A stretch of 64,000 nt of DNA from Oceanimonas doudoroffii (GTDB lineage Bacteria; Pseudomonadota; Gammaproteobacteria; Enterobacterales; Aeromonadaceae): assembly GCF_002242685.1 (NCBI RefSeq), contig NZ_NBIM01000001.1, forward strand, positions 1,178,001 to 1,242,000. The letters run 5' to 3'. Of this stretch, positions 53,927-62,628 are shown piece after piece. A model generated the notes under the pieces. The model saw only the letters and a program-made list of their open reading frames with translations, made no database searches and was not told where the DNA came from. How positions within the stretch are numbered: the stretch's first letter is position 1; every line of letters begins with the position of its first letter. Position numbers and translations under genes: made by a program.

Positions 53927-54927
53927 TGGCACTGCTGGACATTCGCAATCTCACCATTGAAATCGACACGCCCCAGGGCATGGTCAAGGCGGTCGACAAG
54001 TTCAGCCTGACCCTGGCCGAAGGGGAAATTCGCGGCCTGGTGGGCGAGTCGGGATCGGGCAAGAGCCTGGTGGCGCAGACCATAGTGGGAATAGAAAGGG
54101 ATAACTGGCGGGTGACCGCCGATCGCATGTATCTCGACAACGTCGATCTGCAGAGCCTGTCACCCAAGGAGCGACGGCTGGTGATGGGCCGGGACATGGC
54201 CATGGTATTTCAGGAGCCCTCTACCAGTCTGGATCCGTCCGAAAAGGTGGGTGCCCAGCTGATTGAGGCCATTCCGTCCCGCAGCTTTCAGGGCAAGTGG
54301 TGGCAGCGCTGGCAATGGCGCCGCAAGCAGGCGGTGGGTCTGCTGCATCGGGTGGGCATTCGCGACCACAAAATGGTGATGAACGCCTACCCCTTTCAGC
54401 TCTCCGACGGGGAATGCCAGAAGGTGATGATCGCCATGGCCATCGCCAATCAGCCCAAGCTGCTGGTGGCCGACGAACCCACCAATGCCATGGAGGCCAC
54501 CAACCAGGCCCAGATATTCCGCCTGCTGGAGCGGGTCAACAAGCTCTCGGGCACCACCATTTTGCTGATCGGCAACGACATCACCAGTTTTGCCGGCCTG
54601 ACCCACAACATTACCGTGATGTATTGCGGCCAGGCGGTGGAGTCGGGCAGCCGCGAGCAGATCCTGACTCACCCCCATCACCCCTACACCGCCGCCCTGC
54701 TGCAGATGATGCCAGATCTCGACGGCAGTCTGCCGCACAAGTCGCGGCTCAATACCCTGCCGGGGGTCATTCCGCCGCTGCAGAGCCTGCCCATTGGCTG
54801 CCGGCTGGGGCCGCGCTGCCCCCGGGCCCAGCGCCAATGCGTGGTGGCGCCGCCGCTGGCCAAATACAAGGGCCAGAGCTACTACTGCCACTTTCCCCTC
54901 AACATGCCAAAGGGCAAAAAGAAATGA
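53926..54927 (+). CDS. sapD: Peptide ABC transporter ATPase SapD
   Basis: 333 residues. Walker A is [12 protein letters not shown], the signature is [29 protein letters not shown] and it has the oligopeptide-transporter C-terminal domain with the cysteine-rich segment ([14 protein letters not shown]). In E. coli the SapD ATPase also supports Trk potassium uptake. The stop overlaps the sapF start as ATGA. Confidence 0.95.
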   Translation: MALLDIRNLTIEIDTPQGMVKAVDKFSLTLAEGEIRGLVGESGSGKSLVAQTIVGIERDNWRVTADRMYLDNVDLQSLSPKERRLVMGRDMAMVFQEPSTSLDPSEKVGAQLIEAIPSRSFQGKWWQRWQWRRKQAVGLLHRVGIRDHKMVMNAYPFQLSDGECQKVMIAMAIANQPKLLVADEPTNAMEATNQAQIFRLLERVNKLSGTTILLIGNDITSFAGLTHNITVMYCGQAVESGSREQILTHPHHPYTAALLQMMPDLDGSLPHKSRLNTLPGVIPPLQSLPIGCRLGPRCPRAQRQCVVAPPLAKYKGQSYYCHFPLNMPKGKKK

Positions 54928-55724
54928 CCCGCCCTCCGCTGCTCAAGGTCGACAACCTCAGCAAGGTGTTCGTCAACCACACCGGGCTGTTTCGCAAGAC
55001 CGTGAAAACCGCCTTTCACCCCCTCTGCTTTACCCTGGAACGGGGCCAGACCCTGGCGCTGATGGGAGATGCCGGCTCGGGCAAGAGCAGCCTGGCCAAG
55101 GTACTGGCGGGAGTGCTGCCGCCGTCCAAGGGCAGCATCTATATCGACGGGGAAAAAATCGAGGCCGGGGATTACAAAAAGCGCTGCCAGCTTATTCGCA
55201 TGATTTTTCAGGATCCCGGCACCTCGCTTAACCCACGCAGCCGCATCGGCCAGATCCTGGAAGCACCGCTGCTGCTGAACACCGATCTCGATCCCGAGCA
55301 ACGCGAGGCCCTGGTGCTGGATACCCTGCGCATGGTGGGGCTGCTGCCGGACCACTACCACTTCTACCCGCAGATGATCTCCACCGGCCAAAAGCATCGA
55401 GTGGCCCTGGCCCGGGCGCTGATCCTCTCTCCCAACATCATCGTCGCCGACGAGGCCATCTCCAACCTGGATATTTCGGTACGCTCCCAGATCATCAACC
55501 TGCTGCTCAGCCTGCAACAAAGCCTGGGGCTGTCTTACGTGCTGGTGGCCAACGATCTCGGGGTGGTGCGCCATATCAGCGATCAGGTCATCCTGATGCA
55601 CGAAGGCCATGTGGTGGAAGCCGGACCCACCCTCAGGGTGCTCAACAACCCACAGAGCGAGCAGGCTGCGCGCCTGCTGCAAAGCTATAACAATGAGTAT
55701 CGCTGGCGTCCGGCCAGGTTCTGA
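54924..55724 (+). CDS. sapF: Peptide ABC transporter ATPase SapF
   Basis: 266 residues from ATG 54924, which overlaps the sapD stop; the frame is open further upstream only as a shadow of sapD. Walker A is [16 protein letters not shown], the signature is [19 protein letters not shown] and Walker B is [13 protein letters not shown]. It energises the Sap transporter together with SapD. It is the last gene of the pspF-sapABCDF run and is followed by a strong terminator. Confidence 0.95.
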   Translation: MTRPPLLKVDNLSKVFVNHTGLFRKTVKTAFHPLCFTLERGQTLALMGDAGSGKSSLAKVLAGVLPPSKGSIYIDGEKIEAGDYKKRCQLIRMIFQDPGTSLNPRSRIGQILEAPLLLNTDLDPEQREALVLDTLRMVGLLPDHYHFYPQMISTGQKHRVALARALILSPNIIVADEAISNLDISVRSQIINLLLSLQQSLGLSYVLVANDLGVVRHISDQVILMHEGHVVEAGPTLRVLNNPQSEQAARLLQSYNNEYRWRPARF

Positions 55725-55749
55725 CGTCATTCGGAACGCTGCGCCTACC

Positions 55750-55790
55750 GCAGAAAAAACAGCCCGACCAGGTCGGGCTGTTTTTTTTCA
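55750..55790. terminator. Bidirectional terminator after sapF and the third symporter
   Basis: Stem ACAGCCCGAC / GTCGGGCTGT (55759-55781), loop CAG, flanked by AAAAAA on the left and TTTTTTTT on the right, so it works in both directions. Confidence 0.92.
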
Positions 55791-55809
55791 CAACGGCGAC
55801 CGTTGACGG

Positions 55810-57222
55810 TTAACGGTTCGCCTTGGCCAGACGCGATGCCCCCGGCTGGGTCATCAGGCTGACAGCCACGAATACCACCGCCGACATACCGATGCCCCAC
55901 ACCACCGCGGGGAGGAAAGTCAGCAGTTTGTAGCTGGAGCAGACAAAGGCGGCACTCACCCCGGTAACCATGCCGGCGATGGCGCCGGCTGCCGTGCCTC
56001 CCTGCCACAATCTGCCGGCATACAGAGGGATCAGCAGGCCGGATGCCGTCAGGGTATAGCCCATCAGCAGGATCTTGAACACCGCTGGCACATAAATGCC
56101 GATCACGATACCGGTCACGCCCACCACCAGCACACAGGCCTTGGTAAAGCGCAAAACCTGCCTATCGGTGGCCTTGGGGTTCAGCACCTGGTGGTAGATA
56201 TCCCGGGTAATGCTGGATACCGTGCTGTGCAGTGCCGAATCGGCGGTAGAGACAATGGCCGCAACAATGGCCCCCACCATCAGAATGGCCACGCCTTCCG
56301 GCAACAGCTCCATCAGCGCCCAGGTCATGGCCTGTTCCTTGTCTTCCAAGCCGCTGTTCATGGTGTAAATGCTCATACCGAGCAGGGCTGCCCACACTCC
56401 CATGCCGGCAGAGGCGATGGACTTTATCACCATACTGTTGCGGGCAATGGCCTCGGTTTTGGCAGCATAGATACGCTGATGGTAAATCTGCAGCACCAGC
56501 TGACCAGGTATAATGGACAGCATCCAGCCCCACACCACCGCATCGCCGGCGGCCCAGATGCTCAGGTTCTCGCTGGGCACACTGGCAAAGACCACGTCCA
56601 GGCCACCGGCATTGTTGATGGCCAGCGGCAAAATAATAAACACCGCGATCAGCATCAGGATCAGCTGGGCCACATCGGTATACGCCACTGCCATGATGCC
56701 GCCCCCCATGGTGTACAGCATGACCACCACCGCCGAAATAATAATGCCCCATTCCAGCGGTAATCCGGTCAGCAGATTCAGGATCTTGCCGGCAGCCACC
56801 GGCTGAGCCACCCACCAGCCCATGGTAACCATCATCACCACACAGGAGCTGACCACCCTGAGTACCTTTGAATCACCGTATTGATGGCACATCCAGTCGG
56901 TGGTGGTATAAAAGTCCTGCTTGCGCAGCCACTTGGCCACTACAAACGCCAGCAGCATACCACCGATGGGAATGGCTATACTGCTGTAGGCCAGCTCGGA
57001 AAACCCCCACTTGTAGCCGATGCCTACATGGGCAATCATCATACCGCCGCCGAAAGCGGAGGCACACTGGGTGGCGGTCACCGTCAGCATGCCGAAATTA
57101 CGGCCGCCGATCAGAAAATCCGCGCTGGTTTTCATCTTTTTGGAAGACAGATAGCCGATGAACAGCATGGCGGCAAAAAATCCGCCGATCACCGCCAACG
57201 TCAGCCAGTTAATCCCTGACAT
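55810..57222 (-). CDS. Sodium:solute symporter (SSS family), third copy
   Basis: 470 residues, about 13 helices. Family segments include the N-terminal SADFLIGGRNFGMLTVTATQCASAFGGG, the central MGGGIMAVAYTDVAQLI and IVSTADSALHSTVSSITRDIY, the helix-8 sodium site. It lies 11 bp downstream of a three-gene amino-acid oxidase on the same strand, so it probably imports the oxidase's substrate (an imino acid, opine-like compound or N-methyl amino acid). No small accessory protein gene is seen next to it, unlike the two symporters at the left end. Confidence 0.93.
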   Translation of the reverse strand: MSGINWLTLAVIGGFFAAMLFIGYLSSKKMKTSADFLIGGRNFGMLTVTATQCASAFGGGMMIAHVGIGYKWGFSELAYSSIAIPIGGMLLAFVVAKWLRKQDFYTTTDWMCHQYGDSKVLRVVSSCVVMMVTMGWWVAQPVAAGKILNLLTGLPLEWGIIISAVVVMLYTMGGGIMAVAYTDVAQLILMLIAVFIILPLAINNAGGLDVVFASVPSENLSIWAAGDAVVWGWMLSIIPGQLVLQIYHQRIYAAKTEAIARNSMVIKSIASAGMGVWAALLGMSIYTMNSGLEDKEQAMTWALMELLPEGVAILMVGAIVAAIVSTADSALHSTVSSITRDIYHQVLNPKATDRQVLRFTKACVLVVGVTGIVIGIYVPAVFKILLMGYTLTASGLLIPLYAGRLWQGGTAAGAIAGMVTGVSAAFVCSSYKLLTFLPAVVWGIGMSAVVFVAVSLMTQPGASRLAKANR

Positions 57223-57233
57223 GTTTTAACTCC

Positions 57234-58628
57234 CTAAGTGTTTGAAGAAGGCCGGTGGCCCTGAATGTTGCCCAGCTCTCCGAAGGTGACAGGCACCACG
57301 GGTGAACGGGCGTGATAGTAACCGACCTGACTGACGGGCTCTCCCAGCCATCTGGCCTGTAACAGGCTGACCGCATTACCGCACTGACGGCCCTGGCAGG
57401 GCCCCATGCCGCAACGGGTGTAGGTTTTCAACTGATTCACCCCGCGAGCCCCCGCCTCACAGGCCTGTTTCAGCTCTGCCACCGTGACTTCTTCACAGCG
57501 ACATACTACCACCTCATCGTCCAGGGTCAGCAGCTGGTCGAAAGGCGGTAAGAACAGGGTTTCCAGAAAGGGACGCACACGGGCATCGTCCTGGTAATCC
57601 CGCATTAGCTGACGATCGCGCGCCTCATCCACACTGTCGAGCCAGTGGAACTCGCGCAGGCACTGGCGCACCGCAAGAGCCCCGGACAGGGCGGCGGATC
57701 TGGCGCCAAAGATGCCCTGTCCGTCGCCCACCGCATAGATGCCCGGCACCGTGGTGCGAAACCCGTCCGCCCGCACCGGTCGCCAGCAGTGCTGGCTGTC
57801 ATCCCAATGCAGATCAGCACCGACCGATGCCAGCAGGTTGGTGTTGGGGATAACGCCGAAATGGGTCATCAGGTGCTCGGTGTCCAGCCGCCGGGTTTGG
57901 CCACGGTGGGAAAAGGTCACCGCCTGCAGCCGCTGGCAGCCCTCGGCCGCCAGCTGGCTGCAGCCGTCCAGCCAGGGTACGCCGGCGCGGCGAACCTCGG
58001 CCTGCAGCGCCAGCCCCTTTTTCAGGTAGCTCCAACCTGCCACGGCGCTGGGCAACTGCCGCAGCGCCCGCAGATAGTTGATGCGTGGGGTCAGATCGAC
58101 CACCGCCGCCGGCCTAACTCCGGCGCGCACATACTGCCAGGCCAGCAACGAGAGCAAGGGACCGGCTCCGGCCAGCACCACGTCTTGGGCGCTAATGCCG
58201 GCGCTCTTAAGCAAGATCTGACCGGCCCCGGCGGTCATGACCCCGGGCAGCTGCCAGCCGGTAAAGGGCACCGAACGCTCCATGGCGCCCGACGCTACCA
58301 GCAGGGCTCGGCCCTGTACCTGGGCGACCCGATCCTGCTGCCGGTAACAGACGGTGCCCTCCCGGTCGATACGCCAGACGGTACTGCCCGGCCGGAACTC
58401 GGCGCCGCTGTCCCGAAAGCCGCGGATCAGCGACTCACCGGCCCAGTAATCCTCGCCCAGTACCGAACGGTCCTGCAGCGGCGTGCTCTCCAGGGCGCGG
58501 TAAATCTGTCCGCCCGGCTGCCACTGCTCGTCGAGCACCACCACCTCCAGCCCGTGGTCGTCGGCCTCGGTGGCCGCCGCCAGCCCCGCCGGTCCGGCGC
58601 CGATGATCACCAGATCCACCCTGCTCAT
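57234..58628 (-). CDS. FAD/NAD(P)-binding oxidase subunit, OoxA/HcnB type
   Basis: 464 residues. The first Rossmann motif is [18 protein letters not shown], and a second dinucleotide motif lies at [21 protein letters not shown]. The C-terminal third has a BFD-like 2Fe-2S domain: Cys376 and Cys378 in VVCRCEEVT, Cys411 and Cys416 in [10 protein letters not shown], with an extra Cys406. This layout occurs in the larger subunits of octopine/nopaline oxidase, D-hydroxyproline dehydrogenase and hydrogen-cyanide synthase. It overlaps the next gene start by 4 bp. Substrate unproven. Confidence 0.88.
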   Translation of the reverse strand: MSRVDLVIIGAGPAGLAAATEADDHGLEVVVLDEQWQPGGQIYRALESTPLQDRSVLGEDYWAGESLIRGFRDSGAEFRPGSTVWRIDREGTVCYRQQDRVAQVQGRALLVASGAMERSVPFTGWQLPGVMTAGAGQILLKSAGISAQDVVLAGAGPLLSLLAWQYVRAGVRPAAVVDLTPRINYLRALRQLPSAVAGWSYLKKGLALQAEVRRAGVPWLDGCSQLAAEGCQRLQAVTFSHRGQTRRLDTEHLMTHFGVIPNTNLLASVGADLHWDDSQHCWRPVRADGFRTTVPGIYAVGDGQGIFGARSAALSGALAVRQCLREFHWLDSVDEARDRQLMRDYQDDARVRPFLETLFLPPFDQLLTLDDEVVVCRCEEVTVAELKQACEAGARGVNQLKTYTRCGMGPCQGRQCGNAVSLLQARWLGEPVSQVGYYHARSPVVPVTFGELGNIQGHRPSSNT

Positions 58629-58900
58629 TCCAGCTCTCCCGTGTCGATACGCATGCCGGGCCTTACCCGGGTCATGCAGGCGCGTACGCCCGGTTTGTCG
58701 TCAATGGTCAGCTCGCAGCCGAAACACACGCCCATCATGCAGTAGGGCGCCCGGGGCTGGCCGCGGCGCAGCGAACAACCGATGGTGAGCACCCCCAGCT
58801 CCATCAGGGCGGCCGCCACGCTGATGCCGGCCATCAGCTGGCGTTCTTCCCCGTTAACCAGGGCGATGACCCGAAACGGGTCGGTAAGGCTGTTAAACAT
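58625..58900 (-). CDS. Small 2Fe-2S-binding oxidase subunit, HcnA type
   Basis: 91 residues from ATG 58900. A ferredoxin-like 2Fe-2S motif is present: Cys54, Cys59 and Cys62 in [15 protein letters not shown], with a fourth cysteine in [11 protein letters not shown]. It supplies the third subunit that links the two flavoproteins. Its start overlaps the end of the following DAO gene by 8 bp; its stop overlaps the OoxA-type gene by 4 bp. Confidence 0.88.
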   Translation of the reverse strand: MFNSLTDPFRVIALVNGEERQLMAGISVAAALMELGVLTIGCSLRRGQPRAPYCMMGVCFGCELTIDDKPGVRACMTRVRPGMRIDTGELE

Positions 58901-59990
58901 CGAATCTGTCTCCCCGAAAACTGGCCAGCGACGCCGGCAACTGCCCGTCGGCGATGCAGTTGGCCAATTGGTTGGCATGAAAGGCGGCCAGCGTAATGCC
59001 GCTGTGGCAGGACACGTTGAAAATGCCGGGATGCATGGGCGCCTGTTCGTAAAGCGGCAGGCCGTCCGGGGTCATGATGCGCAAGGCACCCCAGGCCCGG
59101 TTGACCTGAATGTCGGCCAGAAACGGATAGATGCGTACCGCCCGTTGTGCGATGGCCTGCATCACCTCGACCGTGGTGCCGCAATCCTCACCCACGTGCT
59201 CGTGGGAATCACCGCAGATGATGGTGCCCTCGCGGGTCTGACGCACCTGCAGGCTGGGCAGGGCCAGACGCTCGGGCTGGCGGGCCGACACCATGATCTG
59301 GCCCCGTACCGGCTCCAGCGGTACCTTGAGCCCAACCTGGCCGGCCAGCCGGTCGCTGTCCAGGCCGGCGGCAATCACCACCTTGTCGGCCTTCAGGGTG
59401 CCGGCGGTGGTCTCCACCTCCAGACGCTGATCCTGGCCTACCAGGATGCGGTTGGCGCGGCAACGGGTACGGTGGCTGACGCCCTGGCGGCGGGCGGCCG
59501 ACAGCAGGGCGTACAGCAGCTTGAGCGGATCGCAGGTGCCGTCGAGTGGACAAAAGGAGGCACCGAGTACCTCTGGGCCCAAATCCGGCAGGGTCTCGAG
59601 CAGTTGCTCACGGTCAAGCAGGGAAAAGGGTATCGCCTCCGCGGCCTGCTGCTGGACCGCGTTCAGCCGTTGCTGGCGGGTATCGCGACCGGCGACGTCA
59701 AAATAAAAGTACAGGCCACCCCGGTTGTCGTACTCGACATCGATACCGGTCTCGGCCTGCAATTGCTCGGCGAAACCCGGCCACTCCCGACAGGAACGCG
59801 CCGTAATGTCGGCGTAGGCCGGGGCGCCAAAGCCCTTGCCCTGGCACCAGACCAGTCCGAAATTGCCCCGGGACGCCCGCAGCGCCCTATCGCCTTCATC
59901 CAGCAGGGTCACAGACAGTCCCTGCCTGGCGAGGCCATAGGCGACGGCGCTGCCCACGACGCCGGCGCCGATTACGATCACTTCCTGCAT
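58893..59990 (-). CDS. FAD-dependent amino-acid oxidase subunit, OoxB/HcnC type
   Basis: 365 residues of the DAO family. The FAD fold starts VIVIGAGVVGSAVAYGLARQG. Further family parts are SRGNFGLVWCQGKG and, near the C terminus, GIFNVSCHSGITLAAFHANQLANC. It is the substrate-oxidising subunit of the complex with the two genes downstream. Relatives act on octopine, nopaline, D-hydroxyproline, sarcosine or glycine. The divergent LysR gene resembles regulators of opine catabolism. In this genome, sarcosine from creatinase would be one possible substrate, but that is a guess. Confidence 0.87.
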   Translation of the reverse strand: MQEVIVIGAGVVGSAVAYGLARQGLSVTLLDEGDRALRASRGNFGLVWCQGKGFGAPAYADITARSCREWPGFAEQLQAETGIDVEYDNRGGLYFYFDVAGRDTRQQRLNAVQQQAAEAIPFSLLDREQLLETLPDLGPEVLGASFCPLDGTCDPLKLLYALLSAARRQGVSHRTRCRANRILVGQDQRLEVETTAGTLKADKVVIAAGLDSDRLAGQVGLKVPLEPVRGQIMVSARQPERLALPSLQVRQTREGTIICGDSHEHVGEDCGTTVEVMQAIAQRAVRIYPFLADIQVNRAWGALRIMTPDGLPLYEQAPMHPGIFNVSCHSGITLAAFHANQLANCIADGQLPASLASFRGDRFDV

Positions 59991-60089
59991 GAGTTCATCC
60001 GAGCGTGTTACAAGTGGGTGAAAATTATGCGCTCAGACCCATAAAATCCAATTATAATAAAGCATCCACCCATACACTTTTGATATGGT

Positions 60090-60998
60090 ATGAAATTCGA
60101 ATTGTTACGCGCCTACCGCGCGGTCATGCGCTACGGCAATGTCACCCGTGCCGCCGACATGATTGGCGCCACCCAGCCCGGTGTGAGCCGCATGCTGAGC
60201 CAGCTGGAGCACCAGGTGGGCTTTGCGCTGTTCGAGCGGGTCAAGGGCAGACTGTATCCCACCCCCGAGGGCGAACTGTTTTTTCAGGAAGTGGAGCATA
60301 CCTACCAGGGAATGGAGCGGCTGCACGATACCGCCAGACGGATTCGAAAAAAGGAATCGGGCATGGTTCGGGTCTGCGCCATGCCGGCGCTGACCATCGG
60401 TTTTCTGCCGCGGGCCATCGCCCGCTTCAAGAAGGCCTTTCCCAACATTCATGTAATACTGACCACCGAGCGTTCGCAACAGGTCATTGAACAGGTGCGG
60501 GCGGGACACTGCGACCTGGCCATGGCCATGCATGCCGAACCAAGCGATGACTACAGTGCCCAGCCTCTGATCACCCCCAAGGTATGCCTGTTGCCGGCCG
60601 GCCACCCGCTCGTGAATAAAACGGTGATTACCTGCGAGGATCTGCGGGGCGAGCCCATGGTGACCACAGAACAAAGCTCCCGCAATCATCAGGAGCTGGT
60701 CGAGGTGTTCCACCAGGCCGGCGTGGCCCTGAACATAGAGCATGAAACCTCAATGAACGCCAGTTGCTGCCACTATGTGGCCAACCGGTTGGGCGTGGCC
60801 CTGGTGGATCCCTTTTCCGCCAGCTCGCATCGTTCACTGGGCTATGAGGTTCGCCCCTTTGAGCCGATCATTCCCTTCACCTGCTACCTGCTGCAGCCCC
60901 GGCACAGACCCAGGGCCAGTACCACCGACGACTTTCATCGGCTCTTTATGCAGGAAGCCGACGCCGTTCTGGCGGAGTTCGGGATTGGCCCCGGTTGA
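60090..60998 (+). CDS. LysR-family regulator of the oxidase operon
   Basis: 302 residues. The N-terminal winged helix is clear: LLRAYRAVMRYGNVTRAADMIGATQPGVSRMLSQLE, closely like OccR/NocR of opine catabolism. The effector domain follows (PALTIGFLPRAIARFKKAFPNIHV and ALVDPFSASS). It reads away from the oxidase genes across a 99 bp gap, the usual LysR arrangement in which one site controls both promoters. The inducer is probably the oxidase substrate. Confidence 0.92.
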   Translation: MKFELLRAYRAVMRYGNVTRAADMIGATQPGVSRMLSQLEHQVGFALFERVKGRLYPTPEGELFFQEVEHTYQGMERLHDTARRIRKKESGMVRVCAMPALTIGFLPRAIARFKKAFPNIHVILTTERSQQVIEQVRAGHCDLAMAMHAEPSDDYSAQPLITPKVCLLPAGHPLVNKTVITCEDLRGEPMVTTEQSSRNHQELVEVFHQAGVALNIEHETSMNASCCHYVANRLGVALVDPFSASSHRSLGYEVRPFEPIIPFTCYLLQPRHRPRASTTDDFHRLFMQEADAVLAEFGIGPG

Positions 60999-61021
60999 GC
61001 AAGGCTCGGAGCGGCCCAGAC

Positions 61022-61060
61022 ATAAAAAAGCGGCATCGCCTTTTGGCAATGCCGCTTTTT
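61022..61060. terminator. Bidirectional terminator between the LysR gene and miaE
   Basis: Stem AAAAAGCGGCAT-GCC / GGC-ATGCCGCTTTTT with loop TTTT (61024-61060) and one mismatch, flanked by A and T tracts. Confidence 0.88.
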
Positions 61061-61074
61061 CCAACCAATGAGTG

Positions 61075-61860
61075 CTAGGCCAGGGCCGTGGGCACGCCGC
61101 TGTGAAAGCGAAACAGCTCGTCGGGCTGCCGAATAAGCGCCGCTTCCTGTTCACCGAAAAACGCCACCCGCGCATCGATACTTTCCCCGGCGTAGTCCCG
61201 TGCCAGCACCAGGTAGTCCTGATAATGGCGGGCTTCCGACCGTAACAGCGACACGTAAAACCGGCTCAGCTCCCCATCCAGGAAGGGCGCCAGTCGCGCA
61301 AAGCGCTCGCAGGAGCGGGCCTCGATATAGGCGCCGATGATCAGGCGGTCCACCATGGCCGCCGGCTCGTGGGTACGCACATGAGCCAGCATGCCCTTGG
61401 CATAGCGGGACGCCGACAGGGTATCGTAACCGATGCCCCTGGCCTGCATGATCTCCAGTACCTGCTCGAAATGGTGCAGCTCTTCCTGGATCAGCCGCAC
61501 CATCTTCACCAGCAAATCATTCTTGGCCAGCTCGTCAAACACGCGGCGGTTGTCGCCCATCAGGGTCTGCTTGCCGAGCACCTCGCCCTTGTCCGGCAGG
61601 GCATCAAGGGACTTGTAAAAGTCGAGATTGGGCAACAGCTTGCGCTTGTCCTTGGGCAGGCAATAGCGGCGCACCAGGCTGTGGGCGCTCATCGCCGCCT
61701 TCATTTCGCAGTTGGCGTGATCCACCAGCAGCACCGCCAGTCGCTCGGGCTTTCTGGCCTCGGCAAGCCATGCCTCGGGGGTCGCGCAGTGCAGAAAGTC
61801 GTGAATGGGGGCAAGCAGGGTATCAAATTCGGTGGTCAACGGGCTGGCGGTCACAATCAT
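61075..61860 (-). CDS. miaE: tRNA-(ms2io6A) hydroxylase
   Basis: 261 residues from ATG 61860; the frame opens 60 codons earlier without similarity. MiaE is a ferritin-like di-iron monooxygenase that hydroxylates the isopentenyl group of ms2i6A37 in tRNA. Iron-ligand motifs are seen in DHANCEMKAA (ExxxA), IQEELHHFEQVLEIM (ExxH) and IEARSCERFARLA (E..C.E), then RSEARHYQDYL (ExxH). It is found in many gammaproteobacteria but not in E. coli K-12. The 341 bp gap to rbsD includes the promoters of both genes. Confidence 0.94.
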   Translation of the reverse strand: MIVTASPLTTEFDTLLAPIHDFLHCATPEAWLAEARKPERLAVLLVDHANCEMKAAMSAHSLVRRYCLPKDKRKLLPNLDFYKSLDALPDKGEVLGKQTLMGDNRRVFDELAKNDLLVKMVRLIQEELHHFEQVLEIMQARGIGYDTLSASRYAKGMLAHVRTHEPAAMVDRLIIGAYIEARSCERFARLAPFLDGELSRFYVSLLRSEARHYQDYLVLARDYAGESIDARVAFFGEQEAALIRQPDELFRFHSGVPTALA

Positions 61861-62120
61861 TACCTGTTCGGTGCTAAAACGGCGGCCCGCAGTGTACCAA
61901 TTCACCGAACCCGAGGCAGCCTTGTATCGGTCTTTTTCCGGCGTTCCCGCTTCGGCGAGCCGGCAAAACCGTCCGCTCATCGATATCGAGCAACAACCAG
62001 CCCCGAACGAGAACCATTTGAACAATGGGGTTCTCGGCAAACCTGACCCGCGTCACAGTTTTTAAGGCAAAGCCTATTTTCATCTAACATTATTGCTGGT
62101 TTTACCTAAAATCCCGCCAT

Positions 62121-62145
62121 CGAATCGTTTGCGTAATCGTTTCGC
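62121..62145 (+). promoter_or_regulatory. Possible RbsR (LacI-family) operator region upstream of rbsD
   Basis: Two related pieces CGAATCGTTTGCG and GCGTAATCGTTTCGC lie side by side and resemble halves of the LacI-family consensus CGAAACGTTTCG. The gap 61861-62201 holds no other gene that I can support. Confidence 0.35.
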
Positions 62146-62201
62146 CAGCCGATTCTTCGTTTAATCAGAGGACTTCGCTTCCTCACTGACAGGGCGCTAC
62201 C

Positions 62202-62621
62202 GTGAAAAAAACCACTCTGCTGAACAGCCGGCTGTCCGCGCTGGTGGCAAGCCTCGGCCACACCGACGAAATCACCCTGGGGGACGCCGGCCTGCCCGTG
62301 CCTGCCGGGGTGGAACGCATCGATCTGGCGGTCAGCCCTGGCCTGCCGGGCCTTGAAAGCACACTTTGCGCGCTGCTCACCGAGCTGCAGCTGGAGGCCG
62401 TGGTGCTGGCGGAAGAAATCAAGATGGTCAGCCCGGAGCTGCATCAGCGCCTGCTGGCTCAGCTGGCCGACGCCGGTCGAGCTCAGGGTCGCGACATTGC
62501 CGTCAGCTATGTCAGCCATGGCGAATTCAAGCAGCGTAACCGCCACAGCCGGGCCGTGGTGCGCACCGGTGAATGCACGCCCTACGCCAACCTGGTGTTG
62601 TGCGCCGGCGTGCCCTTCTGA
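62202..62621 (+). CDS. rbsD: D-ribose pyranase
   Basis: 139 residues (E. coli 139) with a GTG start at 62202. RbsD interconverts the pyranose and furanose forms of ribose. Family stretches: [24 protein letters not shown] at the start, IGDAGLPVP read here as [12 protein letters not shown], and the C-terminal [21 protein letters not shown]. It is the first gene of a ribose uptake operon, 7 bp before rbsA. Confidence 0.96.
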   Translation: MKKTTLLNSRLSALVASLGHTDEITLGDAGLPVPAGVERIDLAVSPGLPGLESTLCALLTELQLEAVVLAEEIKMVSPELHQRLLAQLADAGRAQGRDIAVSYVSHGEFKQRNRHSRAVVRTGECTPYANLVLCAGVPF

Positions 62622-62628
62622 GGTAACC

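Noticed and set aside
57645..58745. 366-codon plus-strand frame opposite the OoxA-type gene
   Set aside because: Antisense frame without similarity; Rossmann and 2Fe-2S motifs are on the minus strand.
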